From the NCBI GenBank assembly GCA_964017125.1, contig OZ024908.1, positions 85,193,914 to 85,257,913 on the forward strand: 64,000 nt of DNA. The letters run 5' to 3'. This DNA comes from Flabesymbios commensalis (taxonomy: Eukaryota; Annelida; Polychaeta; Terebellida; Flabelligeridae). Of this stretch, positions 31,161 through 41,488 are shown piece by piece. Under the pieces are notes generated by a model. It saw only the letters and a list, made by a program, of their open reading frames with translations. It did no database searches and was not told the DNA's origin. Positions within the stretch are counted from its first letter, which is position 1; each line of letters begins with the position of its first letter. The position numbers and the translations under genes are program-made.

Positions 31161-32469
31161 GCTAGAGGGCCATGGTCATACAATGATGTGCTTTGCCAGA
31201 ATTCAAATAGATCGAGTGACAACCAAAACTTGCCTGTTTCCGTTGTCTCGTTGCTAGATGTATTATATAGTCTATAGGTAACTGTGGTGACAACGAGACA
31301 AACAAAACATTCAGGGTTCCAGTGACAAAACCATCCAAAACATACAGGGTTCCAGGTATCGATTGATTTCTCAAATTAGTTTGTACGTCGTATGTACATG
31401 ATGCATGGTGTAAATCTTTTGTAACAAGCGTAACAGTGAAACAGTTACATGATAAAAGCTAGAACAGGAGTTCCCGAACTCCGAGGCCCGGCTTTAGTCT
31501 GTTTGGGTGCTATAGAAAAAAATGGCCCTCTATTTTGTATTGTATATAACTGTATTGGTCTAACTCATGGGCCAGAATCCTAAATGTCCAGGATATAATT
31601 AAGGAAAGAACCAAGGAGACAAGTTAAAATATATCGTAAAGTGTATTCCTTCCACCACCATCGCCGGTGCAGGCCAACACCTATTCAATACTTATATTGC
31701 CAGTGAATCGGGCTGCCGTATGTATCTACACACGTACACACGATGTAGGCCTACCAACCCAATTCCGGTTCAATGTTGGGACAGCGTCGCAGCCCATGGC
31801 TGGTTCAATGACAGTAAATCGTCTAAGATGCTAGCACAACACTGATCCAACACTGGATCTGCTGTAGCCCTATACTTTGCGCAAGCACATTAGCAAACAC
31901 ATGCCATTCACCCAATGTTGTTTCAATGTTGAACTATACAGCCTTCGACGCTGGCCCAGCTTTGAAATAGCATTGGGTGATTGTCTCGTGTTTGCTGAGA
32001 CGTACTGCCTAGCATTGCGGGTGACACTTTCTTACCCCGACGCCAAAAAGGCCACTTCCCAGATAACACGATACCGAATGGCTCAATGCTGATGTAATGA
32101 TGGGCCACCGTCTGCGACGCTGAGCCAACATTATCCCAACCAAAACCCTTTAAGTTTTAATCACAAATATAATCGTGAATAATATTTTTTCTTAACACTT
32201 TTTAAAAACGCAACTGTCTGACCTAGCGACCTCAAACGTTATATTCGACACAAACTCAGGAAAATAAAATTAATAGGCTCATGAGATGAGATAAAAATGT
32301 ACGTACTGTTACAATTTTATTTTCCTATCCACGTTTGAACTGCCCGCAACTGATCTCATTAATATCAATGAAGCTTACATTCAGCCGAGGTAATAATAAG
32401 TAATAATTACAGTAATACAGTAAATATAAACTAACAAACAAGAGTAACACGAAGAAATGTTTAGGTGCA
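31161..32469. other. Foldback-element interior, left part
   Basis: No transposase recognised. Three AACATTG foldbacks lie in it (about 31750-31862, 31895-31998 and 32065-32145), so the element is older than those insertions. Confidence 0.5.
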
Positions 32470-33110
32470 GAAGTTTCCGTTTCCGGTAGCGACTTTCATG
32501 TCACCCACCGTCACAAGTAGATTAGAAAATACAAACATTCAGTTGAGATTGAATAAAGAGTTCGATTGTTGCATGACACTAATCACAGCGACAGTACTGA
32601 TGCTTAAGGTTGTCAACACATTCATTTTTGTGTAAGCCTTTTTTGGTAATTTTTCTCCCGATAATGTTACTTTAATGTGGTAGTCTGTATAATTATGTAG
32701 CACTCAAAAACTATTTCATGAGATATGACAGTTCGCTAGCGACTTTTACGTCACACACCGCAATAAATAGAGACAAATCATATATTTTGTGCTATGATAT
32801 AGTGGAAAAATATGAAGGACTGGAAAATAACATATATTCATGTGAGTACGTATATGTCTGATTGCTGTATAATTATACAGCACACAACTTGACTCAATAA
32901 CTATTTCACGAGCTATGGCAGTATGTAGCTTCACACACACCGCAATAAAAAGAGAAAATTATATATCTAGTGCCATGGTAATTACACGAACAGGGATAGA
33001 CAAGTAACATATGTATAAATGTACTGTTATATTATGTGATGAGACTTTCAAGAACACATTGTTGTCCGTGTCTTTTGCACTTACGACGCTTTCCGTCACA
33101 CACCATTAAA
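32470..33110. repeat. Diverged tandem repeat inside the foldback element
   Basis: Four copies of a motif GCGACTTTyACGTCACACACC GCAATAAA-like block at about 32488, 32738, 32920 and 33083, with shared TATAATTATxCAGCAC and CATGAGATATG/CACGAGCTATG pieces between them. Unit about 165-250 bp. Confidence 0.55.
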
Positions 33111-33145
33111 TCTGCTTCCTTAACATTACAAACCAATTTATTTAG

Positions 33146-34170
33146 TTATGAAGTCTTTATGGAAGGCGGTACAGACAACCCGTCTGCACGCAGAAATTGT
33201 GCCGGCATCCCTTCGTCTATGACGGATCCACTCAGGAGAACACCCTGCTGGGCGAACACTGGTGTTGAAGAAGCCAGATTGAGGCCACGTTGCTGCAAAT
33301 TGGTTTTGTTAGCTGCATGGGGATGTCCAAAAGTTTTCGAGTTTCTTTGATATTTGAATTTCAGCTGATATTTCATTTAAGTCGACACATTCAACTCCTC
33401 CTGCACGTTTTATCCTTTCCCCACTTTTAATGGATAACTCAAGGTACTTGTCGAATTTAACATGCCGGCTGGTCCTAGAACCAGCTCTAGAACCTGCGGG
33501 AAAAGACACTTATAATCACTTTTCGAATGTTTAATTATTTTTTAAATGACCTAATTTTGCCATGAAGTCCGCTAAATGCTGGCCAGTAAAATGCATGTCA
33601 TCGCACTCGGTCAATTGTCCCTCAAAGTGAACTTCTGTTGGGTTTGCAAGGGATGTCTGCCTCAAATAATGTAAACACATATTCAGATGCATAATTCCCA
33701 AACGCATAAGATGCACCACTAGTGAATGTGGGGATGTTATCCGAAGTAAAATTGTCCTTATATGGCAGACCACACCTTATGAGGGATATCAACAATTCGC
33801 GCTATCAGCAAATTCGCGTGAGAGCAAATACACAATGAAGGTCGTCGGACTGTAAAGATTTTTTTTCTATGACTTTCAAATTTCTAGACCCTCTTACATT
33901 ATTGTAGCTGTAACTGTAACCCATATGTTTTCCAGTTACCATGTTCACGAATTTACGGCTCTTCCCATAATGATCTTGCCCAGATGAAGCAGTCAAAGGG
34001 GTTTCTAATCCCGTGAAAAAGTTGATTGTATGTAATCTGGAAGCGGCAATTCAGTTGGTTGTGCTGATTCTGGATATGCCCATTCAAAGTCCACTATGCG
34101 TTCATCTGAAGAATTAACAATATCACTGTTTACATTCATATCATTTTCTGTGCAAATATCTGGAACATTT
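33146..34170 (-). pseudogene. Decayed coding remnant inside the foldback element
   Basis: Several minus-strand open stretches lie in order: an acidic piece (about 34160-34016, with DERIVDFEWAYPESA), 33996-33805 (SSGQDHYGKSRKFVNMVTGK), 33773-33531, and 33509-33146 (FDKYLELSIKSGERIKRAGG, then LENFWTSP and NKTNLQQ). The last pieces recall a widespread uncharacterised invertebrate protein type with the pattern F-D-x-Y-x-x-S-I-K-x-G-x-R-x-x-R-x-x-G-V followed by N-K-T-x-L, often seen near mobile DNA. Function unknown; the remnant is broken and may be the element's own or a captured gene. Confidence 0.4.
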
Positions 34171-34353
34171 CAAGACTGTAGTTTCATGAAATGGCATCGT
34201 CTTCTCCGGGGTCCCACGACTCCTTCAGCTCACTACTATCACAAAATATATCAAGTTTGAAATTAATTTTAAGGAACTCATCATTTCATGAAAAATCTCT
34301 CAAGAACCATGCATATTTTCTTGTTTGTTCATGACCCACAAAGCATGGATGAA

Positions 34354-34440
34354 TGGAGTTGTAGGCCATCTGTGTGCACATAATTTATATGCTAAACTGG
34401 GCCAGGAGATGACACTGCCCTCCAGACACAGGACAGCCAT
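34354..34440 (-). mobile_element. SINE fragment within the foldback element
   Basis: GAGTTGTAGGCCATCTGTGT GCACATAATTTATATGCTAA ACTGGGCCAGGAG matches the 3' part of the dimeric SINE. Confidence 0.6.
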
Positions 34441-34739
34441 CAGTCATATCGTCAAAAATGTTTTATGACAACGCCACAATGTTGAAATGAACTAAAAACT
34501 CTATGGTAGACATCACAATCATCGATGTATCTCAACTCAATGTTTTGTACATTCAATGCTCTTCCATGGCCATCAAGCAGCCATTTTGTTTCCATGATGA
34601 CCGACATCTGTTTTTTAGGTATGTAAACATTGTCGGAAATTATTTCTAAAGATGACACTAGATCAAGCGTATAAAACAACCCTATGCTAGACATACAAAT
34701 CATGAACTTGTTTCTATTCTATCGAAAATTGTATCAGGT

Positions 34740-35800
34740 TAACGTTTGACCTTGAACACATGGCGGGCTTATTGGATTTTTTACCCACAATGCAATGTTT
34801 AAAGTACTTCCTGACCACAACATGAAGCCTGGAATACCCCAAAACACCGTGGTGGACACTAAAATCACGAAACTGTATCTATTCTGTGAAAAATGATGTC
34901 CATTTATTGTTTGACCTTGAACAAATGGCGGTCATCTTGGATTTTTTACCCACAGTGTAATGTCTAGAATCTTTTCTGACAACACCACTATGTCCGGCAT
35001 ACCTAAACACCCCATGATAGACACCAAAAACACGGATCTGTGTATATTATGTCGAAGATGATATCAATTTATTGCTTGACCTTGAACAAATGGCGGTCAT
35101 CTTGGATTTTTTGCTCACAATGCAATATCTTTATCTTTATCTTTACAACAACACCACAATATGCGGTATACCTGAAAACCCCGTAAGAGACACAAAAAAA
35201 ACACGAATATGACTCTATTATATCGAAAATGATATCAATTTATTGTTTGACCTTGAACAAATGGCGGCCATCTTGGATATTTTACCCACAATACAATGTC
35301 GAAAATATTTTCTGACAATACCACTATGTCCGGCATACATGAAAACCCCAGGATAGATACCAAAAGCACGAATATGCCTCTATTATGAGGCAAATGATAG
35401 CAATTTATTGTTTGACCTTGGACAAATGGCGGCCATCTTAGGTTTTTTACCCACAATGCAACGTCCAAAGTAATTTCTGACCACACCACTAGGTCGGGCA
35501 TACCTAAAAACCCTACAGTAGACACCGAAATCATGCACCTGCTTCTATTCAGTGGAAAATGATATCAATTGAATGTTTGACCTTGGCCATATGGCGGCCA
35601 TCTTGGATTTCACCCACAATGCATTATTCAAAGTTATTTCTGGCCACACCACTAGATAGGGCATACCTGAAAACCCTATAGTAGACACAAAAATCATGAA
35701 GCTGCTCATATTCTGTGGAAAATTATGTCAATTTAAAGTTTGACCTTGGCCAAACAGTTCCAAATGGCGGCCATCTTGGAAAATGACCGATTTCTGAGTT
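34740..35800 (+). repeat. Right-arm 165-bp tandem repeats
   Basis: Seven units; the TTTGACCTTG box begins near 34748, 34913, 35078, 35249, 35414, 35579 and 35742 (spacings 165, 165, 171, 165, 165, 163). Because 165 is divisible by 3, long frames run through it; they are not taken as genes. Confidence 0.9.
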
Positions 35801-36002
35801 TTGCTGTAAATTGAATAAAAACACCTAGTAGAATATTGATGCTAGTGGTATCCTATATTCAAATCAACCGTTAACATCTATGCCTAAAGAGATGTATACG
35901 GGACTTTATGGCAGGGACTGGACTAAATAACATCCTGTAAGAGCCTTGTATGCCTGAGTATTGATTAGATCAGCTGATAGCTTTAGATTAGCTGACATTG
36001 TG

Positions 36003-36183
36003 TTAACCCATCTGCTTACACAATTCCCAGCTTCAAATGACGAAAAGTTATTTTATTGATAAAAATTCCCAAAGTGAATTACTTAATTAAATGATCGTCT
36101 ACTATGAACTGATTTATCCATTTGTATGGGATTTCATTTTCTTTGAGTTTGAAACTTGCTTGAAACGGTATTTAGCGCGTTAA
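36003..36183 (+). mobile_element. TTAA-E MITE, left-deleted hairpin
   Basis: TTAA (36003-36006) CCCATCTGCTTACACAATTC CCAGCTTCAAATGACG ... GCGCG TTAA (36180-36183). Confidence 0.7.
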
Positions 36184-36194
36184 ATGCTCGCAGC

Positions 36195-36302
36195 AGCAGC
36201 CCAGCAAACACGATGTATTGTCGGGATAATCCCAGTGTTGGGTGGCTGTTAGTTCAGCGTCTACGACGCTTGCCCACCAGTCAACCAACATTGGGACAGT
36301 GT
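36195..36302. mobile_element. AACATTG foldback palindrome
   Basis: CCAGCAAACACGATGTATTG TCGGGATAATCCC ... centre GCGTCTACGACGC ... CAACATTGGGACAG. Confidence 0.75.
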
Positions 36303-36531
36303 TAACCCGTTCAGTGAGGGGATCGACTTTAGAGGTCAGAATCCGACATCTGAAGTCGATCCCTTCGTTGAGAGTAAAATATTTATAATGACCGTAGACC
36401 CAAAACATAAGTATTCAAATGAAGGAGAAAGAGCTAGCTAAGACATTTATGATGATTTTAAATTGAAAAACCCTTTGCTCTCTTGGTTTATATAGAAATA
36501 TTTTAGCGCTTTTAGGATTAAGCTGCTGGCC
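36302..36531 (+). mobile_element. TTAA-A MITE
   Basis: TTAA (36302-36305) CCCGTTCAGTGAGGGGATCG, hairpin, tail ATGACCGTAGACCCAAAACA TAAGTATTC, end TTTTAGGATTAA. Confidence 0.85.
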
Positions 36532-36639
36532 ATGGATGGCGCCGTAGACGTGATAAACCATAGAGTTGCCAGGACACGGGTTGAAGCTGGTGTCCATGGA
36601 TTGTAATGTAGACAGGAACATCCAAATCTAATGGACTGC

Positions 36640-36756
36640 CAGCACAGCATACACGAGACGTTGGCCCTATGTTTGGTTAATGTTGGGCCAGCGTCGAAAA
36701 CGATGGGCCAACATTAAACCAACGTTGTGCGAACGTCTCGTGTTCGCTGGGCATGG
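36640..36756. mobile_element. AACATTG foldback palindrome
   Basis: ACGAGACGTTGGCCCTATG TTTGGTTAATGTTGGGCCAG CG ... GGGCCAACATTAAACCAACG TTGTGCGAACGTCTCGTGTT CGCTGGG. Confidence 0.85.
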
Positions 36757-36818
36757 TCAGTTGTCGAGGCTGGATGGCGGTGTAGACAGGATAAAACATA
36801 GACGCAGCAGGACAAGGG

Positions 36819-37036
36819 TTAACCCTCTACCCAGCCAAGTTATCTTATTTAAATTTTCAACCACTTGAAGTTGTGTCTCGCTACCGCGACCCACAACTTC
36901 AAGTGGGTGAAAATTACTCGTATTTGTTTAATTTGAGAACAAAACATGTCTCAACACATTCTGAGTTTCTCAAAATCAGTGTTTTATCAACTGTTTTATA
37001 AACAAATTAAAAACGCCTTAGCGCTCTAAGGGTTAA
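36819..37036 (+). mobile_element. TTAA-B MITE, full-length reference copy
   Basis: TTAA (36819-36822) CCCTCTACCCAGCC ... hairpin ACCACTTGAAGTTGTGTCTC GCTACCGCGACC CACAACTTCAAGTGGGTG ... CAAATTAAAAACGCCTTAGC GCTCTAAGGG TTAA (37033-37036). It shows the uninterrupted ATTAAAAACG site used for nested insertions in other copies. The left TTAA is shared with a TTAA-E end (GCAGGACAAGGG). Confidence 0.9.
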
Positions 37037-37185
37037 GCTGCTGTGCATGGATAGTGTGATGTAGACAGGATCATCCGGACATGGATGCTTGATCAGTTGT
37101 CAAGGACCGTATCATGCAGCCAGACAGAATATAATCATAATAACCAGCCAGACAAAGGCCAATGTGACAAACTCACCTACATAGC

Positions 37186-37429
37186 TTAACCCTTTAACCG
37201 CCGGTGCCGCACATATTCCGTTTTCATTTTTATTGGCACATTAAGTACCACATTTTAAATATGTTAAAGATAAAATGTGATATCAACCAGCAAGATTTGA
37301 AAAGAGTTGACCTCCATTTTGTCAAAGCTGAATAATTTTCACTCACTTGAAGTTGTGGATCGAGTCAGCGAGACACAACTACAAGCGGGTGAAAATTCCA
37401 ATTTAATAATTTGGCGGTTAAAGGGTTAA
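37186..37429 (+). mobile_element. TTAA-C MITE, full length
   Basis: TTAA (37186-37189) CCCTTTAACCGCCGGTGCCG ... TTTGGCGGTTAAAGGG TTAA (37426-37429). The right TTAA opens the next TTAA-A element. Confidence 0.9.
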
Positions 37430-37845
37430 CCCTTACAACGCTGAATTAGTTTGTATAGTCCATGGAGACCAACTGATTTGTCATTATTGTTACACAATAT
37501 TTTGTTTACATCACCTCAGCTCGTAGCCAGAGCTGAGCTGACCTGATGTAAGAAAAAATGTGCAAGATAAATATTGATGGCACAGAAGCCATTTTGTAGT
37601 CGATAAATGCGAAATATAAGAAATAAAAATAATAATATTTATGTTAAAAAAATCTGCGCATATAAACGGGTAACTTAAGAGATACCATGTAAATTGTCGT
37701 GTGATTTTAGCTAATTAACCATCTTGTATATACTTGTACATATATTCTATCATTTTTATGACAAATACGTCAGTAATGACTTTTCTTTATGTCAATAAAA
37801 TATATGTCTGTCTGTCTGGTAACTTGAAGATAAAGGGTTAAGATT
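37426..37845 (-). mobile_element. TTAA-A MITE split by a retroelement-like tail
   Basis: TTAA CCCTTACAACGCTGAATTAG, CCATGGAGACCAAC, then foreign sequence from about 37485 to 37822 ending in TTATGTCAATAAAATATATG and (TCTG)n, then AAGATAAAGGG TTAA. The foreign part has the AATAAA plus microsatellite ending typical of non-LTR retrotransposon 3' ends; no coding is left. Confidence 0.55.
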
Positions 37846-38089
37846 AAAGTTCTATTTTTCAATATATCGTCCCCTTGATACCACAATGTCATAAAGATCT
37901 GCTACTTTACCAAGTGTCACAATCATATGATCTGTTATTTGCAGCAGGGCGAATAGCTGCAACTAAAGATAAAGATTGCCAATGTATTTTCTTGCAGATT
38001 CTTGTGACACAGTTATTATATGGTTGACAGTTATTTGTGTCATCTCGCTCTTTGATGCACTTCGCCTTTGATGTATTGTTAGGCCTACT

Positions 38090-38316
38090 TGTCCTTTGAT
38101 GAAACTGAGTGTATTTCCTCAGATATTGAATAGTGTTGATCTATCTTACTCCCCGGAAGATAATAAAAAAACAAAAACTATTTTCAGTCGGTTTATTTGG
38201 AAATATATTCCACTTTTTAATCCTTGTTACTATTATCAAGAAAACCGAAAAATGGTTTTCTTGATGCGAAAAAAATTAAAATTAGCTTTAATTTTCAGTT
38301 TGAAGAGTGCTTGAAT
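38090..38316 (+). pseudogene. Possible L1-like LINE ORF2 fragment
   Basis: Reads MKLSVFPQILNSVDLSYSPE ..., KTIFSRFIWKYIPL. The order 'K-x-x-x-x-P-x-I-L ... f-x-x-F-I-W' recalls the stretch just after the reverse transcriptase of L1-type LINEs (K-x-x-x-L-P-k-l-l-Y...k-F-I-W). Only about 45 residues are comparable. Low confidence. Confidence 0.3.
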
Positions 38317-38589
38317 CAAAGGTAAGCAGCACAGTGGTTAAAATGGTACAGCTGAGGAAATGTATAACTTAATTATTAAATCAGCAAACAGATCAAATGC
38401 CGAGTTAATTTTGATGTGCTTACACGACTTAACTTCACTCAATTTGTGCTTCTGTCAGAATGGATGAATGACTAAATGCAATGAATGAATCAAACTTAAT
38501 CCACAGAGGCCCGAGCGCAGAGGCGTATCAACTGAATGTTCCATGGGTCAAGTCAACGTGTCAGGGATGGTGGGATCAACCTTGGTATT

Positions 38590-38695
38590 TGCCATAAAAG
38601 AAGAGACGTTGAACCAATGTTGGATTAATGCTGACCAACAGCTTGCGACATTGGGCCAGCATTAAACCAACATTGTCTGGTGTTGGCTGGGTAGC
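38590..38695. mobile_element. AACATTG foldback palindrome
   Basis: AGAGACGTTGAACCAATGTT GGATTAATG ... GGGCCAGCATTAAACCAACA TTG. Confidence 0.8.
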
Positions 38696-38729
38696 CGGAT
38701 CAAATAGGTGCGTTTACCTACAGCTGCAC

Positions 38730-38866
38730 CAGATGCCAGGCAGTGATATAACATACTGTATAGGTATTCAAATGAAGTAGAAAGAGCTAACTAAAACATT
38801 TATGATGATTTCAAGTTGAAAAACCATTTGGCTTATATAAACATATTTCAGCGCTGTAAGGGTTAA
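38730..38866 (+). mobile_element. TTAA-A MITE, tail only
   Basis: GTATAGGTATTCAAATGAAG ... TTTCAGCGCTGTAAGGG TTAA (38863-38866). Confidence 0.8.
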
Positions 38867-39300
38867 CCCTCTACCCGCTTAGAACGACTATACAGTGGCT
38901 TTTAACCCTTGCCCTGCTATGCTCGGATATATACGGGGTTAAGGATGTTTTAGATCAATAAAAATTTTACTTAATTTTGATAAAATAGTTTTTAATAGAC
39001 GCTTTGTTGATCCAATAATTTAATTTTAGACATGTCTATTTTTCATAAATAGTAATATTTTTCGTCATTTGAAGCTGGAAATTGCGTTAGCAATTCCAGC
39101 TTCAAATGACGAAAAATACAATTGAAGCAATTTAGCAGGACAAGGGTTAAGTTATTGGGAATTAAATGTGCGTTTAAACATCAAGATTTGTAAATGCTCA
39201 GTCTCAAATCAAACAAATATGAAATAATTTTAACATGTTTAACCCACCTGAAGTTGTGTGTCGCGAAAGAGAGAGACACAACTTCAACTCTAAGGGTTAA
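38863..39300 (-). mobile_element. TTAA-B MITE carrying a nested TTAA-E
   Basis: TTAA CCCTCTACCCGCTTAGAACG ACTATACAGTGGCTTT, insertion 38902-39150, resumption GTTATTGGGAATTAAATGTG CGTTTAAACATCAAGATTTG, hairpin CCACCTGAAGTTGTG / CACAACTTCAACTC, AAGGG TTAA (39297-39300). Confidence 0.85.
38902..39150 (+). mobile_element. TTAA-E MITE, full-length reference copy
   Basis: 249 bp, intact TTAA on both sides (38902-38905, 39147-39150). Ends CCCTTGCCCTGCTATG and TTTAGCAGGACAAGGG. Hairpin ATTTTTCGTCATTTGAAGCT GGAAATTGCG / TTAGCAATTCCAGCTTCAAA TGACGAAAAAT. Confidence 0.92.
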
Positions 39301-39324
39301 GTGCGGTCTATTTCTGTACATGCA

Positions 39325-39435
39325 AAGACGAGACGTTAAGCCAACGATGCAGCAATGTTAGCCAACGTCGTAGACGGTGGGAAAACATTACACCAACATT
39401 GGTTGAACATGTTAAACGTCTCGTGCTTGTTGAAT
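39325..39435. mobile_element. AACATTG foldback palindrome
   Basis: AAGACGAGACGTTAAGCCAA CG ... centre AACGTCGTAGACGGTGG ... ACCAACATTGGTTGAACATG TTAAACGTCTCGTGCTTG. Confidence 0.75.
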
Positions 39436-39725
39436 AGCTTATAAATTAGTTTCTCCCATGGATGAGTGAGCAGGTCAAACCACCCAGGGCATATCACAAA
39501 GCGCGCGTAGAAACGGGAAAAACAAGTCAATTACCTGCGAGCCTCTCCTCAAAGTCACCATCAAATGAGATATTCACCCAGTGTCACATCGGCTCAATGC
39601 TGCAGGTATAAAGTATTCCTACAAGCTAAACATCTGTACATGAAGCCTACATGAAGCAAAGTTTCGGGAGTTGGATCAATCAACAAATTGTGGGGCTATA
39701 GTATATCTCCCAGTAGTCTTAACCA

Positions 39726-40115
39726 GTAACCTTTAAAGTGCTGAAATATTTCTATGTAAAGCAAGAGACCAAAGAGTTTTACTATTTCGATTTGACATTA
39801 CTATAAATGTCTTAGTTGACTCTTTTCGCTTCATTTGAATACCTATGGCATGGGTCTACGGCCATGATTATAAATATTTTACTCTGTCATCGTGGGCATC
39901 GACTTCAGACGTCGGATTTTGACGACTAAATTCGATCCCCGCATTGAAAGGGTGTTTACCGCGACCCACAACGTCAAGTGGGTGAAAAATTATATTCGTT
40001 TAATTAAGGACCACACATTTGCAAATGTCGATGTCTAAACACTCATTTCAGTCCCAATAACAGTGATTTAACATGCTAATAAAACAGATTAAAACGATTT
40101 TAGTTAGTTCACAGC
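39726..40115. mobile_element. TTAA-A (inverted) abutting TTAA-B
   Basis: 39726-39952: CTTTAAAGTGCTGAAATATT ... GATCCCCGCATTGAAAGGG. 39953-40115: CCGCGACCCACAACGTCAAG TGGGTG with the family tail. Termini decayed. Confidence 0.75.
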
Positions 40116-40453
40116 AATGTATACAGTGTATATAAATATATCTTTTTATTTTTTACTATACTAATAGACAAAAGTGACTAGTAGGACACATACAGGCTGG
40201 GTATACCATCTTCACCAATGATTGATATTGTATAGTTGTACATGTTGTATCTGTCCCTATAATAAAATAAACATATACTATAAAGGCAGCGCATCTTTTT
40301 TGTCGGTGGTGTCGGTCGTGTTAGAAGGGACAACATCGAGTATACTATATCAGTATATGTCAAGTACTTCCGCCCAGGTGTTCGACACCAAATGATTGTG
40401 AGGCAACTCATCAAGTAACACAGCAAATCACAGCTCAGAACGTCTCCAGCCCA

Positions 40454-40684
40454 TTAACCCTTTCAGTGCGGGGACTGTCTTTATACGTCAGAATCTTACG
40501 TCTGCAGACGTCAGATTCTGACGTATGAAGAATGTCCCCGCATTGAAAGAATTAAAATATTTCTAATGGTCATAGACCACTAACATAGGTATTCAAATGA
40601 TGCCGAAAGAACTAATTAAAACATTTATGATGATTTCAAATTGAAAAAACCCTGTGTCTCCATGGTTTATGGGAAAATAATTAA
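40454..40684 (+). mobile_element. TTAA-A MITE
   Basis: TTAA (40454-40457) CCCTTTCAGTGCGGGGACTG, hairpin ATACGTCAGAATCTTACGTC TGCAGACGTCAGATTCTGAC GTAT, tail ATGGTCATAGACCACTAACA; ends at ATTAA 40680-40684. Confidence 0.85.
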
Positions 40685-40841
40685 GTTTCAGTAGGCTCGA
40701 CACAGCAAATGGCTCAAAACTTCCTCAGTTAAGTCGATTAGATACCATGGATATTGTAAAACTCTAACCAAAATCTGTACAATTTTGCATGAATGCGATG
40801 TGCTCAAAAATGATAACTGTTTTTTGCTTAAAAAAACGTAC

Positions 40842-40906
40842 AAAGACCAACAGCAGTAGGTACTCACTTATCCAGTAAGCAGTTACTGTTGTTTGCCTTT
40901 GCGCGG
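40842..40906. mobile_element. CAGTAACTGCT hairpin
   Basis: ACAAAGACCAACAGCAGTAG GTACTCACTTatcCAGTAAG CAGTTACTGTTGTTTGCCTTTG. Confidence 0.8.
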
Positions 40907-41319
40907 TATTTCTTCTGTTCACAAGACAAGGGAAATATCAGATTTCGGGTGCACGTTTTGATTACGCTATAATGATCGGCTAATTGCGGCGACATGAAAG
41001 ACACCAACACAGCTCTGGGCACAGAAAATCCACGGGTCAACAGGTTTGTGACGGTATATTATAGGCCTTATCATACTCCTTGCATTGGTTTTCTCTATGA
41101 GAAATATATCAGTATCAACCCATATCGCACCTAGATGTCGTTAGAATATGATAGTTCTGTCAGTCTATCCAGGTGATTGTCCGTGAAAAAACAAACGCAT
41201 TATTCTTTTTGTATGCAAGATACAGCATAAAGTCAGATAAATAGGGTTCTCGCATGAAGGCTCACACCCTATTTATTGTGCGAAAGTGTGCTGTGTTTCG
41301 ATACCACACTTAAATGAAC

Positions 41320-41480
41320 ACCGTTTGCAAATCGAGGGACGGATCCTGAGGTGGGGGGGGGGGGTTTAACTGGGTCCAGACCCCCCCCCCCCTTTTCAAA
41401 ACTAAATTGCTCAACATCGATCAAAATGGCCAAAATATCAGTTATTGACACTCTAAGTTTACTATGGTAGTGCCTCAAGT
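41320..41480. repeat. Dispersed repeat with G- and C-tracts, copy 1
   Basis: TTTGCAAATCGAGGGACGGA TCCTGAGGT, a G run, AACTGGGTCCAGAC, a C run, AACTAAATTGCTCAACATCG ATCAAAATGGCCAAAATATC AG. Copy 2 is at 42020-42152 and a diverged copy at 55920-56095. Confidence 0.75.
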
Positions 41481-41488
41481 TGAGCTTC

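Larger units (their letters stand above)
30335..35930. mobile_element. 5.6-kb foldback-type DNA transposon
   Basis: Outer inverted repeats match from about 30335 (GGCCCTGCCATAAAGTCCCG TATACATCTCTTTA...) and, inverted, to about 35930. Next inside, both carry ATTCTACTAGGTGTTTTTAT TCAATTTACAGC, then tandem units of CCAAGATGGCCGCCATTTGG CCAAGGTCAAAC. The left arm is ~0.65 kb (4-5 units), the right arm ~1.2 kb (7 units). The middle (31.1-34.7 kb) is unrelated sequence with a decayed coding remnant. Foldback (FB-like) elements are known to have long arms of subterminal tandem repeats; the superfamily here is not identified. Exact termini and target duplication not resolved. Confidence 0.75.

Noticed and set aside
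33036-33350. 104-codon plus-strand frame in the foldback element
   Set aside because: Lies opposite the minus-strand remnant, which has the more protein-like content.
35235-35534. Minus-strand 99-codon frame with a repeating WPPFVQGQTIN peptide
   Set aside because: A by-product of a 165-bp (55-codon) tandem repeat in the transposon arm; it has no independent support.
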